DNA from: Nocardia sp.
Lineage (GTDB): Bacteria > Actinomycetota > Actinomycetes > Mycobacteriales > Mycobacteriaceae
Direction: 5' to 3'
Length of the DNA: 64,000 bases
Assembly: GCA_014360565.1 (NCBI GenBank)
Contig: JACIXH010000002.1
Coordinates: 1 to 64,000 of the forward strand
Positions 1-8,442 of this stretch are shown here, piece by piece (the first letter of the stretch is position 1; each line of letters starts with the position of its first letter). The position numbers were made by a program, and so were the translations under genes. Under the pieces are notes generated by a model. It had not been told where the DNA came from and did no database searches. It worked only from the letters and a program-made list of their open reading frames with translations.

Positions 1-201
1 GACGGGCATCTCGAACTGATTAGCCGCTCATGTTCGATTGTCCACCGAAGATCCGACCGCCTGCCACCGGACAGTGTCGCGTACACACTGATAGGTACCG
101 ACGACGGCTGGAGACCAGGTGACGCGGACCCCAACGGCTGTGGACGAGCGGCGCGCTAGCAGAGGAGGGTTGGGGCGAATTCTTGGGGTTCTCTTGTCGA
201 T
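1..201. other. left flank without recognisable gene
   Basis: About 200 bases precede the insertion sequence. The short minus-strand ORFs here show no recognisable family features, and I see no gene that the insertion sequence obviously interrupts. Confidence 0.4.
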
Positions 202-254
202 TGTCGACGGCGCGTGAATACTGACCCCCGCGTGGCATCTGAAATCTGACCCCC
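202..254 (+). repeat. left terminal inverted repeat of the IS21 element
   Basis: Begins TGTCGACGGCGCG and holds two copies of CTGACCCCC. It aligns imperfectly, over its whole length, with the reverse complement of 2382-2436. Confidence 0.8.
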
Positions 255-299
255 TTGGTCGGTCACCCTGACTCAAACCGAGCCAGGGAGGACGAAGGG

Positions 300-1544
300 A
301 TGCTAGCCGTGGAAGATTGGGCTGAGATTCGTCGTTTGCACCGGTCAGAGGGTGTTCCGATCAAAGCGATCGCCCGGCTGATGGGCGTTTCCCGCAACAC
401 CGTGCGCGCCGCCCTGGCCTCGGACAGGCCACCGAAATACCAGCGACCCGCCAAAGGCTCGATCGTCGACATGGTTGAGCCGCAGATCCGCGAGTTGCTC
501 AAGGTCTATCCCACGATGCCCGCGACGGTGATCGCCGAGAGGATCGGCTGGACCCGCTCGATCCGGGTGCTGTCGAACCGGGTCGCTGATCTGCGCCCGG
601 CGTATTTGCCTCCGGACCCGGCGTCGCGGACCGCCTATGTCGCCGGTGAGATCGCCCAGTGTGATTTCTGGTTCCCGCCGATCGAGTTGCCTGTCGGGTT
701 CGGGCAGGTCCGCGGCCCGAAACAGCTACCGGTGTTGACGATGGTGGCGGGCTATTCACGCTGGTTGATGGCGATGCTGATCCCGACCCGGCATGCCGAA
801 GACCTCTTCGCCGGGTGGTGGACTCATATCCACCGATTAGGTGCGGTGCCAAGGGTTTTGGTGTGGGACGGCGAGGGAGCGATCGGCCGGTGGCGCGGTG
901 GCCGCAGCGAACTGACCGCCGATTGCCAAGCGTTCCGAGGAACGTTGGGCGCGAAGGTGATCGTCTGCAAGCCAGCCGACCCCGAAGCGAAAGGCATGAT
1001 CGAACGCGCTCACGATTATCTCGAGCGGTCGTTCCTGCCGGGCCGAACATTCACCGGCCCAAACGATTTCAACGACCAGCTCGGTGAATGGCTCGGGTTG
1101 GTGAACGCTCGACCGCGGCGCGCGCTGGGATGCGCGCCGACCGACCGGATCACCGGCGACCGCCAAGCGATGCTGACGTTGCCGCCGATCGCACCGGAAA
1201 CCGGGTGGCGGCGATCAGCCCGGTTGCCGCGCGATCACTACATCAGGTTCGATTCCAACGACTACTCGGTGCACCCGTCGGTGATCGGTCGCCGCATCGA
1301 GATCGTCGCCGACCTGCACCAGGTGCGGGTGTTCTGCGAGGGCAGGGTGGTCGCCGATCACGAACGGATGTGGGCATGGCATCAAACCCTGTCCGACCCC
1401 GACCATGTCGAGGCAGCGAAGATGTTGCGGCGCAGCAGGATCGGTGTCATCCGACCGGGCGTAGAACCGCAGGTCGAACAGCGGTCTTTGACCGACTATG
1501 ACACCGCGCTGGGCATCATCGATATCGAAGGCGGGGTGGCGTGA
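300..1544 (+). CDS. istA: IS21-family transposase IstA
   Basis: 414 aa DDE transposase that cuts and joins the element ends. The N-terminus has a helix-turn-helix (IKAIARLMGVSRNTVRAAL, about residues 20-40). The integrase-like core shows the acidic triad in the contexts QCDFW, VWDGEG and KGMIERAHDYLERS. The C-terminus has the usual IS21 extension after the core. The ORF track starts at 255, but ATG at 300 follows a GGGAGGACGAAGG ribosome-binding site and gives the normal N-terminus. It overlaps istB by four bases (ATGA), suggesting translational coupling. Length is normal for the family and there is no frameshift. Confidence 0.95.
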   Translation: MLAVEDWAEIRRLHRSEGVPIKAIARLMGVSRNTVRAALASDRPPKYQRPAKGSIVDMVEPQIRELLKVYPTMPATVIAERIGWTRSIRVLSNRVADLRPAYLPPDPASRTAYVAGEIAQCDFWFPPIELPVGFGQVRGPKQLPVLTMVAGYSRWLMAMLIPTRHAEDLFAGWWTHIHRLGAVPRVLVWDGEGAIGRWRGGRSELTADCQAFRGTLGAKVIVCKPADPEAKGMIERAHDYLERSFLPGRTFTGPNDFNDQLGEWLGLVNARPRRALGCAPTDRITGDRQAMLTLPPIAPETGWRRSARLPRDHYIRFDSNDYSVHPSVIGRRIEIVADLHQVRVFCEGRVVADHERMWAWHQTLSDPDHVEAAKMLRRSRIGVIRPGVEPQVEQRSLTDYDTALGIIDIEGGVA

Positions 1545-2362
1545 TGACCGCGAGAGCCCGATCCTCCACCACGAAATCCTCCACCACGACAAGAGATTTC
1601 GCTGCTGAGTTGAACTTCTTGACTCGGGCGTTGAAGGCGCCGTCGTTGCGCGAGGCCGCGCAACGGCTACCCGAACGCGCCCGCGCCGAGAACTGGACCC
1701 ACGAAGAGTTCCTCGTCGCTTGCCTGCAGCGAGAGGTCTCGGCCCGTGAGTCCCACGGCGGCGAAGGCCGGATCCGGTCGGCTCGGTTTCCTTACCGGAA
1801 GTCGTTGGAAGAGTTCGACTTCGATCACTCCCGCGGCTTGAAACGCGACGTGATCGCCCATCTGGGGACCCTGGACTTCGTCACCGCGAAGGAGAACGTG
1901 GCATTCCTGGGCCCACCAGGAACGGGGAAAACGCATTTGGCGATCGGGTTGGCGATCCGCGCGTGTCAGGCGGGGCACCGGGTCGCGTTCGCGACCGCGG
2001 CCGAGTGGGTTGCCCGTCTGGCCGAGGCCCACCACGCGGGCCGGTTGCAGGCCGAGTTGATCAAACTCGGCCGTTACCCGCTGCTCGTGGTCGACGAGGT
2101 GGGCTATATCCCGTTCGAGAACGAGGCCGCGAACCTGTTCTTCCAGCTGGTGTCCTCGCGTTACGAACGCGCCTCGCTGATCGTGACGAGCAACAAGGTC
2201 TTCGGTCGGTGGGGCGAGGTCTTCGGCGACGACGTCGTCGCCGCGGCCATGATCGACCGCCTCGTCCATCACGCCGAGGTCATCGCCCTCAAAGGTGACA
2301 GCTACCGGCTCAAGGACCGTGACCTCGGTCGCGTTCCTTCTGCCGGCACAACTGAAGACTGA
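1541..2362 (+). CDS. istB: IS21-family helper ATPase IstB
   Basis: 273 aa AAA+ ATPase, DnaC-like, that regulates target choice and activates IstA. Walker A is GPPGTGKTHLAIGL, Walker B is LLVVDEVGYIP, and the C-terminal part carries the characteristic SNKVFGRWGEVFGDDVVAAAMIDRL and HHAEVI segments. The start codon overlaps the istA stop, so it is almost certainly co-translated. Intact and of normal length. Confidence 0.95.
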   Translation: MMTARARSSTTKSSTTTRDFAAELNFLTRALKAPSLREAAQRLPERARAENWTHEEFLVACLQREVSARESHGGEGRIRSARFPYRKSLEEFDFDHSRGLKRDVIAHLGTLDFVTAKENVAFLGPPGTGKTHLAIGLAIRACQAGHRVAFATAAEWVARLAEAHHAGRLQAELIKLGRYPLLVVDEVGYIPFENEAANLFFQLVSSRYERASLIVTSNKVFGRWGEVFGDDVVAAAMIDRLVHHAEVIALKGDSYRLKDRDLGRVPSAGTTED

Positions 2363-2381
2363 AACCATCAACCCAGCCGAC

Positions 2382-2436
2382 GGGGTGGTCCAGATTCATT
2401 TGCCGTCAGGTGGTCCGGATTGGCGTGCTGTTGACA
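2382..2436 (-). repeat. right terminal inverted repeat of the IS21 element
   Basis: Read on the minus strand it begins TGTCAACAGCACGC, matching the left end. It holds two copies of GGTGGTCC(A/G)GATT on the plus strand. Confidence 0.8.
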
Positions 2437-2515
2437 TTACTCGGGATGGCGCATCAGAGGGGCACACACGACGACCATCACCCCCACGTCGTCGAGCGGC
2501 TGATCGCCCAGTCTT

Positions 2516-3292
2516 TCACCGAGAATCTGCGCAGGGCAGCAGGACCTGTGCGAGGTCGTTGATATGCGTGGCGTCGGGGACGGCTCGGCGACAGGATTCC
2601 TCCAACTGCCCAGAGCAGAGGTGAATACCAGGCCAGCTGCCCGCGCGCGCCAACGCCATGTCGGACTCGATGCTGTCCCCAATCACGCCACACACCGACA
2701 AGCCGTTGCGGCGCAGCCGCTTCTGGATGAGATTCACGACGGGTGGTGAAGCCTTGGTGCTACCGATCTCGCCGGAGATGAAAACCTCGCCGAACAGATC
2801 GGTCATGCCGAGCAACGACAACTTTTCCCTCTGCAGTGACGACGACCCGTGGGTTGCCAACCAAAGCTGATGTGTGGCAGCGAGTCTGGACAGCACGTCA
2901 ACGGCTCCGCTGACCGGCACGACCGAGGAACGCCGGATCCGCGCGTACTGGACGTCGAGTTCCTCGGCGGTGATATCGGTACGGCGACCGAGACCATCGA
3001 GCGTTTCCTGCCAGACCCGCAGCCGATACCGCTGCCCTTCATCGGCGATATCGGCCCGTTCAGTACCGAAATCGGTCCACAACGCTTCCCAAGAACTGAC
3101 ACCAGTCATCGCGGGCAGTTGCCGACAATGTGTGCCCCGCCAGCATCGTCGCGCGTTCTCGAGGATCGTCGGTCCGAGAGAGGGAGCGTCGAGCAGGTCG
3201 GCGATCTGCCGCACGGCCGCATCTCGGGCAGCTACGTCGGCGATCAACGTGTCATCGAGATCAAAGATCACGACAGGCAAATCGCTGACCAC
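2516..3292 (-). CDS. HAD-superfamily hydrolase
   Basis: 258 aa soluble phosphatase-like protein. HAD motif I is FDLDDTLI near the N-terminus; the motif II threonine lies in LWLATHGSS, the motif III lysine in the GSTKASPP region, and motif IV in GVIGDSIESDMALARAG. A cap of about 100 residues sits between motifs I and II (C1 type). The substrate cannot be told from the sequence. GTG at 3292 is chosen because AGGAGG lies six bases upstream; the track ORF starts 19 codons earlier without a site. The gene ends about 80 bases from the IS21 right end, so the IS lies just downstream and does not break it. Confidence 0.85.
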   Translation of the reverse strand: MVSDLPVVIFDLDDTLIADVAARDAAVRQIADLLDAPSLGPTILENARRCWRGTHCRQLPAMTGVSSWEALWTDFGTERADIADEGQRYRLRVWQETLDGLGRRTDITAEELDVQYARIRRSSVVPVSGAVDVLSRLAATHQLWLATHGSSSLQREKLSLLGMTDLFGEVFISGEIGSTKASPPVVNLIQKRLRRNGLSVCGVIGDSIESDMALARAGSWPGIHLCSGQLEESCRRAVPDATHINDLAQVLLPCADSR

Positions 3293-3463
3293 TACGTTCC
3301 TCCTGCAAAAGTTGTGGCTCGGAGCAGGGCCGACTGCTGGCGGGGGCACCTACATTGTGCGCCATGCCCGTGCACCGTCGATTCACGAGCCCGCCCCCCC
3401 AGCCCACGTGGGTCGGGCGCCAGGGTGAATGAATCAGACATGACTGATGCTCTCTGGTTGTGA

Positions 3464-3628
3464 AGGGCAGATCGGCTCGAAAACTGCTCAGGCGCTGCAC
3501 GCCCTCGCCCAACGCCACCGTTCCGCGGTCGAAACTCCGTGACGCGTCTACGAGGCGGTTACCACGGACACACGGTGGTAACCGTGCCTGGCCGGACCTG
3601 TTGGTTTCCCCACGCCAGTGCATTCTGA
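3464..3628 (+). pseudogene. relic of a short orphan gene (YHGHTVVTV family)
   Basis: The plus strand encodes LRGGYHGHTVVTVPGRTC, closely matching the end of the minus-strand ORF at 16595-16810 (LLQGGYHGHTVVTVSGWTC). Nucleotide similarity extends beyond this in both directions, with a frame change in the middle (RSAVET in one frame, LRGGYHGH in another). I read it as a decayed second copy. It overlaps the 3' end of the neighbouring minus-strand gene. Confidence 0.5.
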
Positions 3629-4137
3629 GACCAGAAGTCCAGGCTCTCCGGCGATGAACACTGATCTCCGGGGAAAGGCGGCGCCGCCGTCCCGACCCAC
3701 GCGGTGCGCAGCAAGCGCGCCCCCTTTTCGTCAGGCTCTTCGAGCACCGTGGTGACCAGCGAGCAAGGCCACGGATCGCGCGAGCAGTTGAACACCGAAT
3801 ACACGTCGCGGCCCGTCCGCTGGGCGTAGACGATCCGGTCACCTGATCGGATGGGCACCAGATCCGAGGTCCCCACGATGTAGCCGGCATCGGACGTGTT
3901 CACGCGCGGCCCACCCACGATAGACATTCGGCCCAGCACCAGCGCGGTCGCCTCCAGCAAGCCAGGCGTATCAGCGAAATGGGTTGCCGCGTGCGAGCCG
4001 ACGGGGTCGTAGGTCACCGCGACACCATCGCGGGAACGGCACAGCAACCGGGGCACCGACATCGCGCTCCTCTGTGCGATCGTGCCCGGGTCTGGCTCAT
4101 CGGGATGGGCGTCGACCAGCAGCGAGTCAGACATCGC
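3559..4137 (-). CDS. hypothetical protein
   Basis: 192 aa; family not recognised. It has four cysteines spaced through the second half (FNCSRDPWPCSL, GDQCSS, TTVCPW), and no signal peptide or membrane segment. ATG at 4137 is preferred to the track start at 4152 because GAGGAG lies a few bases upstream. It overlaps the preceding gene (4127-4378) by 11 bases, so the two form an operon. Its last codons run through the relic described at 3464-3628, so the original C-terminus may have been replaced by foreign sequence. Confidence 0.6.
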   Translation of the reverse strand, partial: AMSDSLLVDAHPDEPDPGTIAQRSAMSVPRLLCRSRDGVAVTYDPVGSHAATHFADTPGLLEATALVLGRMSIVGGPRVNTSDAGYIVGTSDLVPIRSGDRIVYAQRTGRDVYSVFNCSRDPWPCSLVTTVLEEPDEKGARLLRTAWVGTAAPPFPGDQCSSPESLDFWSQNALAWGNQQVRPGTVTTVCPW

Positions 4138-4378
4138 GCTCCTCACGCTCATCGCGCTTCTTGCGGGCCTGGCGGACGTGGTAGTTCAGGAAGCCATCGA
4201 CAGCCTGGGGGGTGACGCCGACCAAGCGCGCCATCCACGACGTTCCCCTGCCCGACGCCCGCAGCTTCACTCCCGCTGCGCGCCGGCGCTCGCGAGCGGC
4301 GGCGAGCTTCTTGTCGAGTCGGACCGTCTCCGCATGCGCCGCCTTGAACTCGGCCACCAGCTCATCTTCGGACTCCAC
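4127..4378 (-). CDS. small coiled-coil/HTH-like protein
   Basis: 83 aa, highly charged. An N-terminal helix (VAEFKAAHAETVRLDKKLAAARERRRAAG) looks able to form a coiled coil. The second half contains WMARLVGVTPQAVDGFL, which reads as a helix-turn-helix. A small DNA-binding protein is likely, but no named family was recognised. GTG start at 4378 follows GAGGA at about five bases. It is the first gene of a two-gene minus-strand unit and is divergent from the operator-controlled operon starting at 4629, so it is a candidate to bind those operators (inference). Confidence 0.6.
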   Translation of the reverse strand: MESEDELVAEFKAAHAETVRLDKKLAAARERRRAAGVKLRASGRGTSWMARLVGVTPQAVDGFLNYHVRQARKKRDEREERDV

Positions 4379-4518
4379 GTCATCCTCGTTTCAGGTACCC
4401 GACAGATCACCGGCCGCCGGGATCATTGGCCACAACACAGGATTCATCGTCAGCTCACGGCGCCGCGTCCGGTACGGGTTCGGGGCCTCACTGCGACGCA
4501 GCCTTCCCCACAACATAC

Positions 4519-4587
4519 TTCAAGGCAGTCTTGAAATGTCGATGTCGAGGCTATACGATCAGTTCACTGTTTCAAGACAGTCTTGAA
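4519..4587 (+). promoter_or_regulatory. promoter flanked by two 17-bp palindromic operators
   Basis: TTCAAGGCAGTCTTGAA (4519-4535) and TTCAAGACAGTCTTGAA (4571-4587) are near-perfect palindromes 52 bp apart, about five helical turns. Between them lies a promoter-like TTGAAA (4531-4536, inside the first site), 17 bases, TACGAT (4554-4559). The second palindrome covers the expected transcription start. This is a strong picture of a repressor, possibly acting by cooperative binding or looping, on the operon beginning at 4629. Confidence 0.7.
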
Positions 4588-4628
4588 CTACTGGACTGGT
4601 TCACACGACTCTGACATCGGAGAACACC

Positions 4629-4838
4629 ATGACCACCACCGTCGCCTGCCTCCACTGCACCGACCGGCTCCGCCCCGCCGGACGCGGCGCGTTCCCCACC
4701 GCCCCGGTCCACGTCGGCACCGGCGACACCGCCTGCCACAACCGCCGCGACGACACCGCCGAGGCCGATCTGTGGGGCATCCAGCCCACCCTGGGCACCG
4801 ACTGGCTGTTCGAGCGCCACCCCGACTACACCTCCTGA
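4629..4838 (+). CDS. small CxxC protein
   Basis: 69 aa. Starts MTTTVACLHCTDRLRP, giving one CxxC pair, with a third cysteine in TACHNRR; a partial zinc ribbon is possible. No family recognised. ATG follows GGAGAACACC. It is the first gene of the operator-controlled plus-strand block, about 40 bases after the second palindrome. Confidence 0.65.
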   Translation: MTTTVACLHCTDRLRPAGRGAFPTAPVHVGTGDTACHNRRDDTAEADLWGIQPTLGTDWLFERHPDYTS

Positions 4839-4871
4839 CCGCCGAACCCCACACAGCAGAAGGGATTCCAG

Positions 4872-5204
4872 GTGAACAACGACACCACCCTCGAAAAGGT
4901 CGGCACCGATCGACTGCGCCCCGGCGACGTCCTCGTCGACGACCGCCCGCGACTTGTGATCGACCGCCCCATCGACACCATCTCCCTGCCCACCGGCACC
5001 GTGTTCCGCACCTGCGCGCGCATCGACAACTGGAGCGAGCTGGTCGACGACGCCCGCGCGAACGACGCCGACGGAATCGTCAACAGCGCAGCGCAGTTCA
5101 TCACCCGCCGCACCGGTCACGACGACGAGCACCGCTGGACCATCCAAGGCAACGCCATGGCCACCTGGTGGCGCGAAACCACCCCCACAACGCTGCCGCG
5201 CTAG
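4872..5204 (+). CDS. hypothetical protein
   Basis: 110 aa, acidic, no recognised domain. The N-terminal half (LRPGDVLVDDRPRLVIDRPIDT) has a beta-rich pattern often seen in small mobile-element proteins. GTG start at 4872 follows AGAAGG at about seven bases. It lies 33 bases after the previous gene and is probably co-transcribed. Confidence 0.6.
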   Translation: MNNDTTLEKVGTDRLRPGDVLVDDRPRLVIDRPIDTISLPTGTVFRTCARIDNWSELVDDARANDADGIVNSAAQFITRRTGHDDEHRWTIQGNAMATWWRETTPTTLPR

Positions 5205-5375
5205 TTGTTTGCCTCGCGCCCGGCCAGACCGGACGCGGAACTGACCACTAGAGCCCCAACCCCACGCACCCGCCGGTGCGCCCACCGCGCTCACACCGTC
5301 CTGGCCACCCTGCCCGCACTCGGTCATAGCACCGCCCGGCACCGCGTTCCCACACCGCACCCCAAGGAGATCCGC

Positions 5376-6347
5376 ATGCCCACCATCGATATCCGCCGTC
5401 ACGGCAACGACATCCTCATCCCCTACGGCACCTTGACCCAGCTCGCCGGACACACCATCACCAACGACCATCTCGACCGGCTCGCCGACCGCGCCCTGCC
5501 GAACAGCAGCCTGCGCAACGTCCTTGGCACCGTGCTCGACTCCCTGCTCACTCCCGACGAGTTCAACCAGGTCCACGAGGAACTGGGTGACCCGTTCGCC
5601 GGGCAGGCCCCGCCCCGGGCGCCCGCTCCATGCGAGGGCCGCGACGCCGCTGTCCTGGCCGCGCTGCGCGCGATCCAGATCGAGCACGACGGCGAACCAT
5701 TCATCGTCGGCGACTCCGACGCCGCGACCGCCCGCGACCTCGCCTACCTCGATCGGCTCATCGAAGCCCTGGACCTCGGCGGCGACGAGGCACCCGCTCC
5801 CACCCCGCAGTACAACCCCGACCAGCACAATCTCTACCGAGCCCTGCTGGAGACCGCTCGAGCACACGTCGGACTCGACGTCGACGCACTCACCCAGATC
5901 CATGGGCTGGTCGCGGCCCTGACACCCGACACCGGCCAGCCCGAGTGCGACTGCCCTGCCGAAGCACGCCACCTGATCTCCCACGTCTGGGTGCCCCACC
6001 AGCAGACCTGCCCGCACGCCGAACCCCGCGTCTGGATCTGGGCGATCGGGGGCGTCCCGCGCACCGGCATCCTGGCCCGCTACGCCCAGACCTGGAAAGA
6101 ACTGCGCGCCAACGGCACCGAGGCCCTCGCCGAGCTCAGCACCGAGCTGCGGACCTGGGACGGCCACCGCGCCACCGTCACCATCAGCGAGGACCACACC
6201 AGCGCGTTCTGGGAGGACTACAAGTTCCGCGCCGACCGCGAATCCACCACCGTCCGCATCCGCGTTCCCGCCGAGGACGACGGCGACGACGGGGACGAGG
6301 ACGAGGACGAGGACGGCTTCTGGCCCGACGAGCACGACGAGCTCTGA
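5376..6347 (+). CDS. hypothetical acidic protein
   Basis: 323 aa; no recognised family. The middle contains ECDCPAEARH and a CPHAE segment that could bind metal. The C-terminus ends in a long run of aspartate and glutamate (EDDGDDGDEDEDEDG), the sort of tail found in DNA-mimicking or basic-protein-binding proteins. ATG at 5376 is chosen over the track start at 5205 because AAGGAGA lies five bases upstream and the extension is proline-rich and lacks a site. Same strand and probably same operon as its neighbours. Confidence 0.7.
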   Translation: MPTIDIRRHGNDILIPYGTLTQLAGHTITNDHLDRLADRALPNSSLRNVLGTVLDSLLTPDEFNQVHEELGDPFAGQAPPRAPAPCEGRDAAVLAALRAIQIEHDGEPFIVGDSDAATARDLAYLDRLIEALDLGGDEAPAPTPQYNPDQHNLYRALLETARAHVGLDVDALTQIHGLVAALTPDTGQPECDCPAEARHLISHVWVPHQQTCPHAEPRVWIWAIGGVPRTGILARYAQTWKELRANGTEALAELSTELRTWDGHRATVTISEDHTSAFWEDYKFRADRESTTVRIRVPAEDDGDDGDEDEDEDGFWPDEHDEL

Positions 6348-6438
6348 GCACGCCGAGGACGGGCGGGGCCGAAACCTACTGCGGCCCCGCCCCTTTCACC
6401 CCCACCTACCCAACCTGACACCGCCGGAGGCCGCCGCG

Positions 6439-7461
6439 ATGCACACAGAAGCCACCTTGACCAGCGGTGATGACATGTCCCCCGTGTGGCTTGCCGCGGC
6501 GTCCGTCGCCGAGCACTCGCCGACCCCGTGGACCCGCAGCCACGACGATCTCGATCCGGCGCGGCGGATGACGTTCTATCTGGGCACCGGCCACCCCCAC
6601 CACCTCAACACCTCTGGGGTGCCACTGTTCTTGTCCGCGGCCGCGCTCGCCCGCTACCGCGGCCGGGGTGAAAGGTTCCCCATCCGGATGACCGGCGGCG
6701 CGCCGTGGGCCGGTGACAGCGGCGCCTACGCCGCCCTCATCCTCTCCGCCAACCCCAACGGGCACCCCTGGACCGCCCACCCCGACGACTACGGCGCCCT
6801 GTGGACCCGGCTCATCGACAGCATCGGACCACCCGACTTCGTCGGCATACAGGACCTGCCCTGCGAAGCACAGTGCCTGGCGCGCACCGGCGCGACCGTG
6901 GCCGAACAGTTCCCGCACGTGCCGTGGCTGCGCACCCTTCAAGGCTGGCACCCCGACGACTATGTCGACCACTACCTGATGTACCTCCAAGCCGGAGTCT
7001 CGATGACCGGGGAGACCGTCGGCATCGGCAGCGTGTGCCGCCGCGGCTCCCAGCACGCCGTCGCCGAGGTCGTCGAAACCCTCGCCCCACTCGGCATGCG
7101 ACTGCACGGCTTCGGCCTCTCCTTGGGAGCACTGCGCCTCATCGGACATCAGTTGTCCAGCAGCGACACCCAAGGGTGGTCCTATACCGCGCGCCGCCAA
7201 CACATCCGGCTACCCGGCTGCACCCACACCACCCGCCCAGACCCCGTCACCGGCACGCGCACCCCGACCGACTGCCGCAACTGCATCCGCTGGGCACGCG
7301 CCTACCGCGAACGCGCCCTCGACGCCGTCCGCCACGCAGCCGCCACCGCAGCCGCGCGCACCACCACGGCGCCGACGGTCGTCGCCAGCGACCCGGCCAC
7401 GCAATGCCGCGCCGTCGCCCGGCCGCGGCCTGGGTCCCGAGCTATCACCGCGCCGATCTGA
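6439..7461 (+). CDS. DpdA-like protein of the tRNA-guanine transglycosylase superfamily
   Basis: 340 aa. It resembles the DpdA family, relatives of queuine tRNA-ribosyltransferase that exchange guanine for a 7-deazaguanine in DNA. Supporting motifs, in order: MTFYLGTGHPHHL, the TGT-like DSGAY (about residue 95), VGIQDLPCE, LRTLQGWHPDDY, VGIGSVCRRGS and LHGFGLS, which match the order of TGT barrel strands. After about residue 240 comes a basic tail with CTHTT and DCRNCIRW, a possible metal site. No preQ0/ADG synthesis genes (FolE, QueD, QueE, QueC) are in the window, so precursors would have to come from elsewhere. It lies in the operator-controlled operon. The superfamily call is fairly secure; DNA as substrate is inference. 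Confidence 0.7.
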   Translation: MHTEATLTSGDDMSPVWLAAASVAEHSPTPWTRSHDDLDPARRMTFYLGTGHPHHLNTSGVPLFLSAAALARYRGRGERFPIRMTGGAPWAGDSGAYAALILSANPNGHPWTAHPDDYGALWTRLIDSIGPPDFVGIQDLPCEAQCLARTGATVAEQFPHVPWLRTLQGWHPDDYVDHYLMYLQAGVSMTGETVGIGSVCRRGSQHAVAEVVETLAPLGMRLHGFGLSLGALRLIGHQLSSSDTQGWSYTARRQHIRLPGCTHTTRPDPVTGTRTPTDCRNCIRWARAYRERALDAVRHAAATAAARTTTAPTVVASDPATQCRAVARPRPGSRAITAPI

Positions 7462-7470
7462 CCACCTGCC

Positions 7471-7735
7471 GACCTCGAAATCATCGACGAGAAGGGCCAA
7501 CACACCGGATGAATACACCGACGACCAGCTGATCGTCCGGACTCCCGGCGGACCGGGAACGGCCGCCGAGCTGGCCCGGCAGATCATCGATTACAACATC
7601 GGCAACGCCGTCGAACGCCTCGCCTCCTCCTGCCCCGAGGAAGACGCACGACAGCAGCAACTGAGTCGACGAAACCGCGCCGCAGCCCTGCGATCACGTC
7701 ACGGCAGTTCGGGAACCGACTCCTCGACAAGCTGA
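7471..7735 (+). pseudogene. frameshifted small orphan gene
   Basis: Two frames together read DLEIIDEKGQHT then DEYTDDQLIVRTPGGPGTAAELARQIIDYNIGNAVERLASS. A single extra G in ACACCGGATGAATAC separates them, and no good start precedes the first part. The second part has strong coding character. I infer a recently decayed small gene between the DpdA-like and NUDIX genes. Confidence 0.45.
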
Positions 7736-7917
7736 TAACCGATCATCTGCAACCCTTCCGTCGTTGACAGAGCCAGCGGCGGCCCACCCGGGTCGCTCGT
7801 CGCCATCACCCACACCGAACCGAACACCCCGACGAGGCCGGCGAGGCCGAGCGCCGGGCACATGTGGCCTACCTCTACGACAACTTCCCCGACAGTCCCT
7901 TGAAAGGAAATCCTGAG

Positions 7918-8442
7918 ATGAACTACAACACCGCCGAAAACGTCCACCTCGCCGCCGATGTCGTGCTGCTGGCCGAGCACCCGACCACCGGCGCGCTGCA
8001 CGTTTTGCTGATCGAGCGCGGGAAGGACCCGTTTCAGGGTCGGTGGGCTCTGCCCGGCGGCCATGTCGATAGCCGGGAGACGTTCCAGGCTGCCGCGTTC
8101 CGCGAGCTGACCGAGGATACCGGGATCGACATCGCCCAGCTCGAGCAGGTAGGTGTGTACGACGACCCCGAGCGCGACCCGCGGGGCAGGTACATCGGGG
8201 TTGCATTCGTGGCTGTGCTCGACCACATGCCCACCCCCACCGCCGGAGACGACGCACGCACCGCCGAGTGGGTCATGGCCTCGAACGCACTTCGGCAATC
8301 TGACCGTCTCGCGTTCGATCACGCCCAGATTCTCGCCGATGCAATGGCGCAGGTCGGACATCTCACGAGGACTCGCACCACCAACATCGCGAGCGGGTCT
8401 GCCCGCGTTGGACAGCAGGTCGGCATCCAATTCCGCTTCTGA
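7918..8442 (+). CDS. NUDIX hydrolase
   Basis: 174 aa. The NUDIX box is nearly canonical: GGHVDSRETFQAAAFRELTEDTGID (about residues 48-73), with the REL-E-TG core slightly altered by TEDTG. It would hydrolyse a nucleoside diphosphate linked to another group; substrate unknown. ATG at 7918 follows AAAGGAAA and is preferred to the upstream GTG in the track. It lies downstream of the DpdA-like gene, a context that fits nucleotide metabolism, but the pair may simply be neighbours in a mobile region. Confidence 0.9.
   Translation: MNYNTAENVHLAADVVLLAEHPTTGALHVLLIERGKDPFQGRWALPGGHVDSRETFQAAAFRELTEDTGIDIAQLEQVGVYDDPERDPRGRYIGVAFVAVLDHMPTPTAGDDARTAEWVMASNALRQSDRLAFDHAQILADAMAQVGHLTRTRTTNIASGSARVGQQVGIQFRF

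Larger units (their letters stand above)
202..2436 (+). mobile_element. IS21-family insertion sequence
   Basis: A 2,235-bp element with the two-gene layout of IS21: istA (DDE transposase) and istB (AAA+ helper) overlapping by four bases. The ends start with TGTC and finish with GACA and form long imperfect inverted repeats. Each end also carries an internal direct repeat, CTGACCCCC twice on the left and GGTGGTCC(A/G)GATT twice on the right, as is typical for multiple transposase sites in this family. I see no clear target duplication: the bases before the left end (CTTGTCGAT) do not match those after the right end (TTACTCGG). Both genes look intact, so it may still be active. Confidence 0.9.

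Noticed and set aside
202-2436. Target-site duplication around the IS21 element
   Set aside because: No matching 4-8 bases were found at the two ends.
4572-6335. 587-aa minus-strand ORF opposite the 4.6-6.3 kb genes
   Set aside because: Valine/glycine-rich shadow of high-GC plus-strand genes; the plus frames have ribosome-binding sites and sensible proteins.
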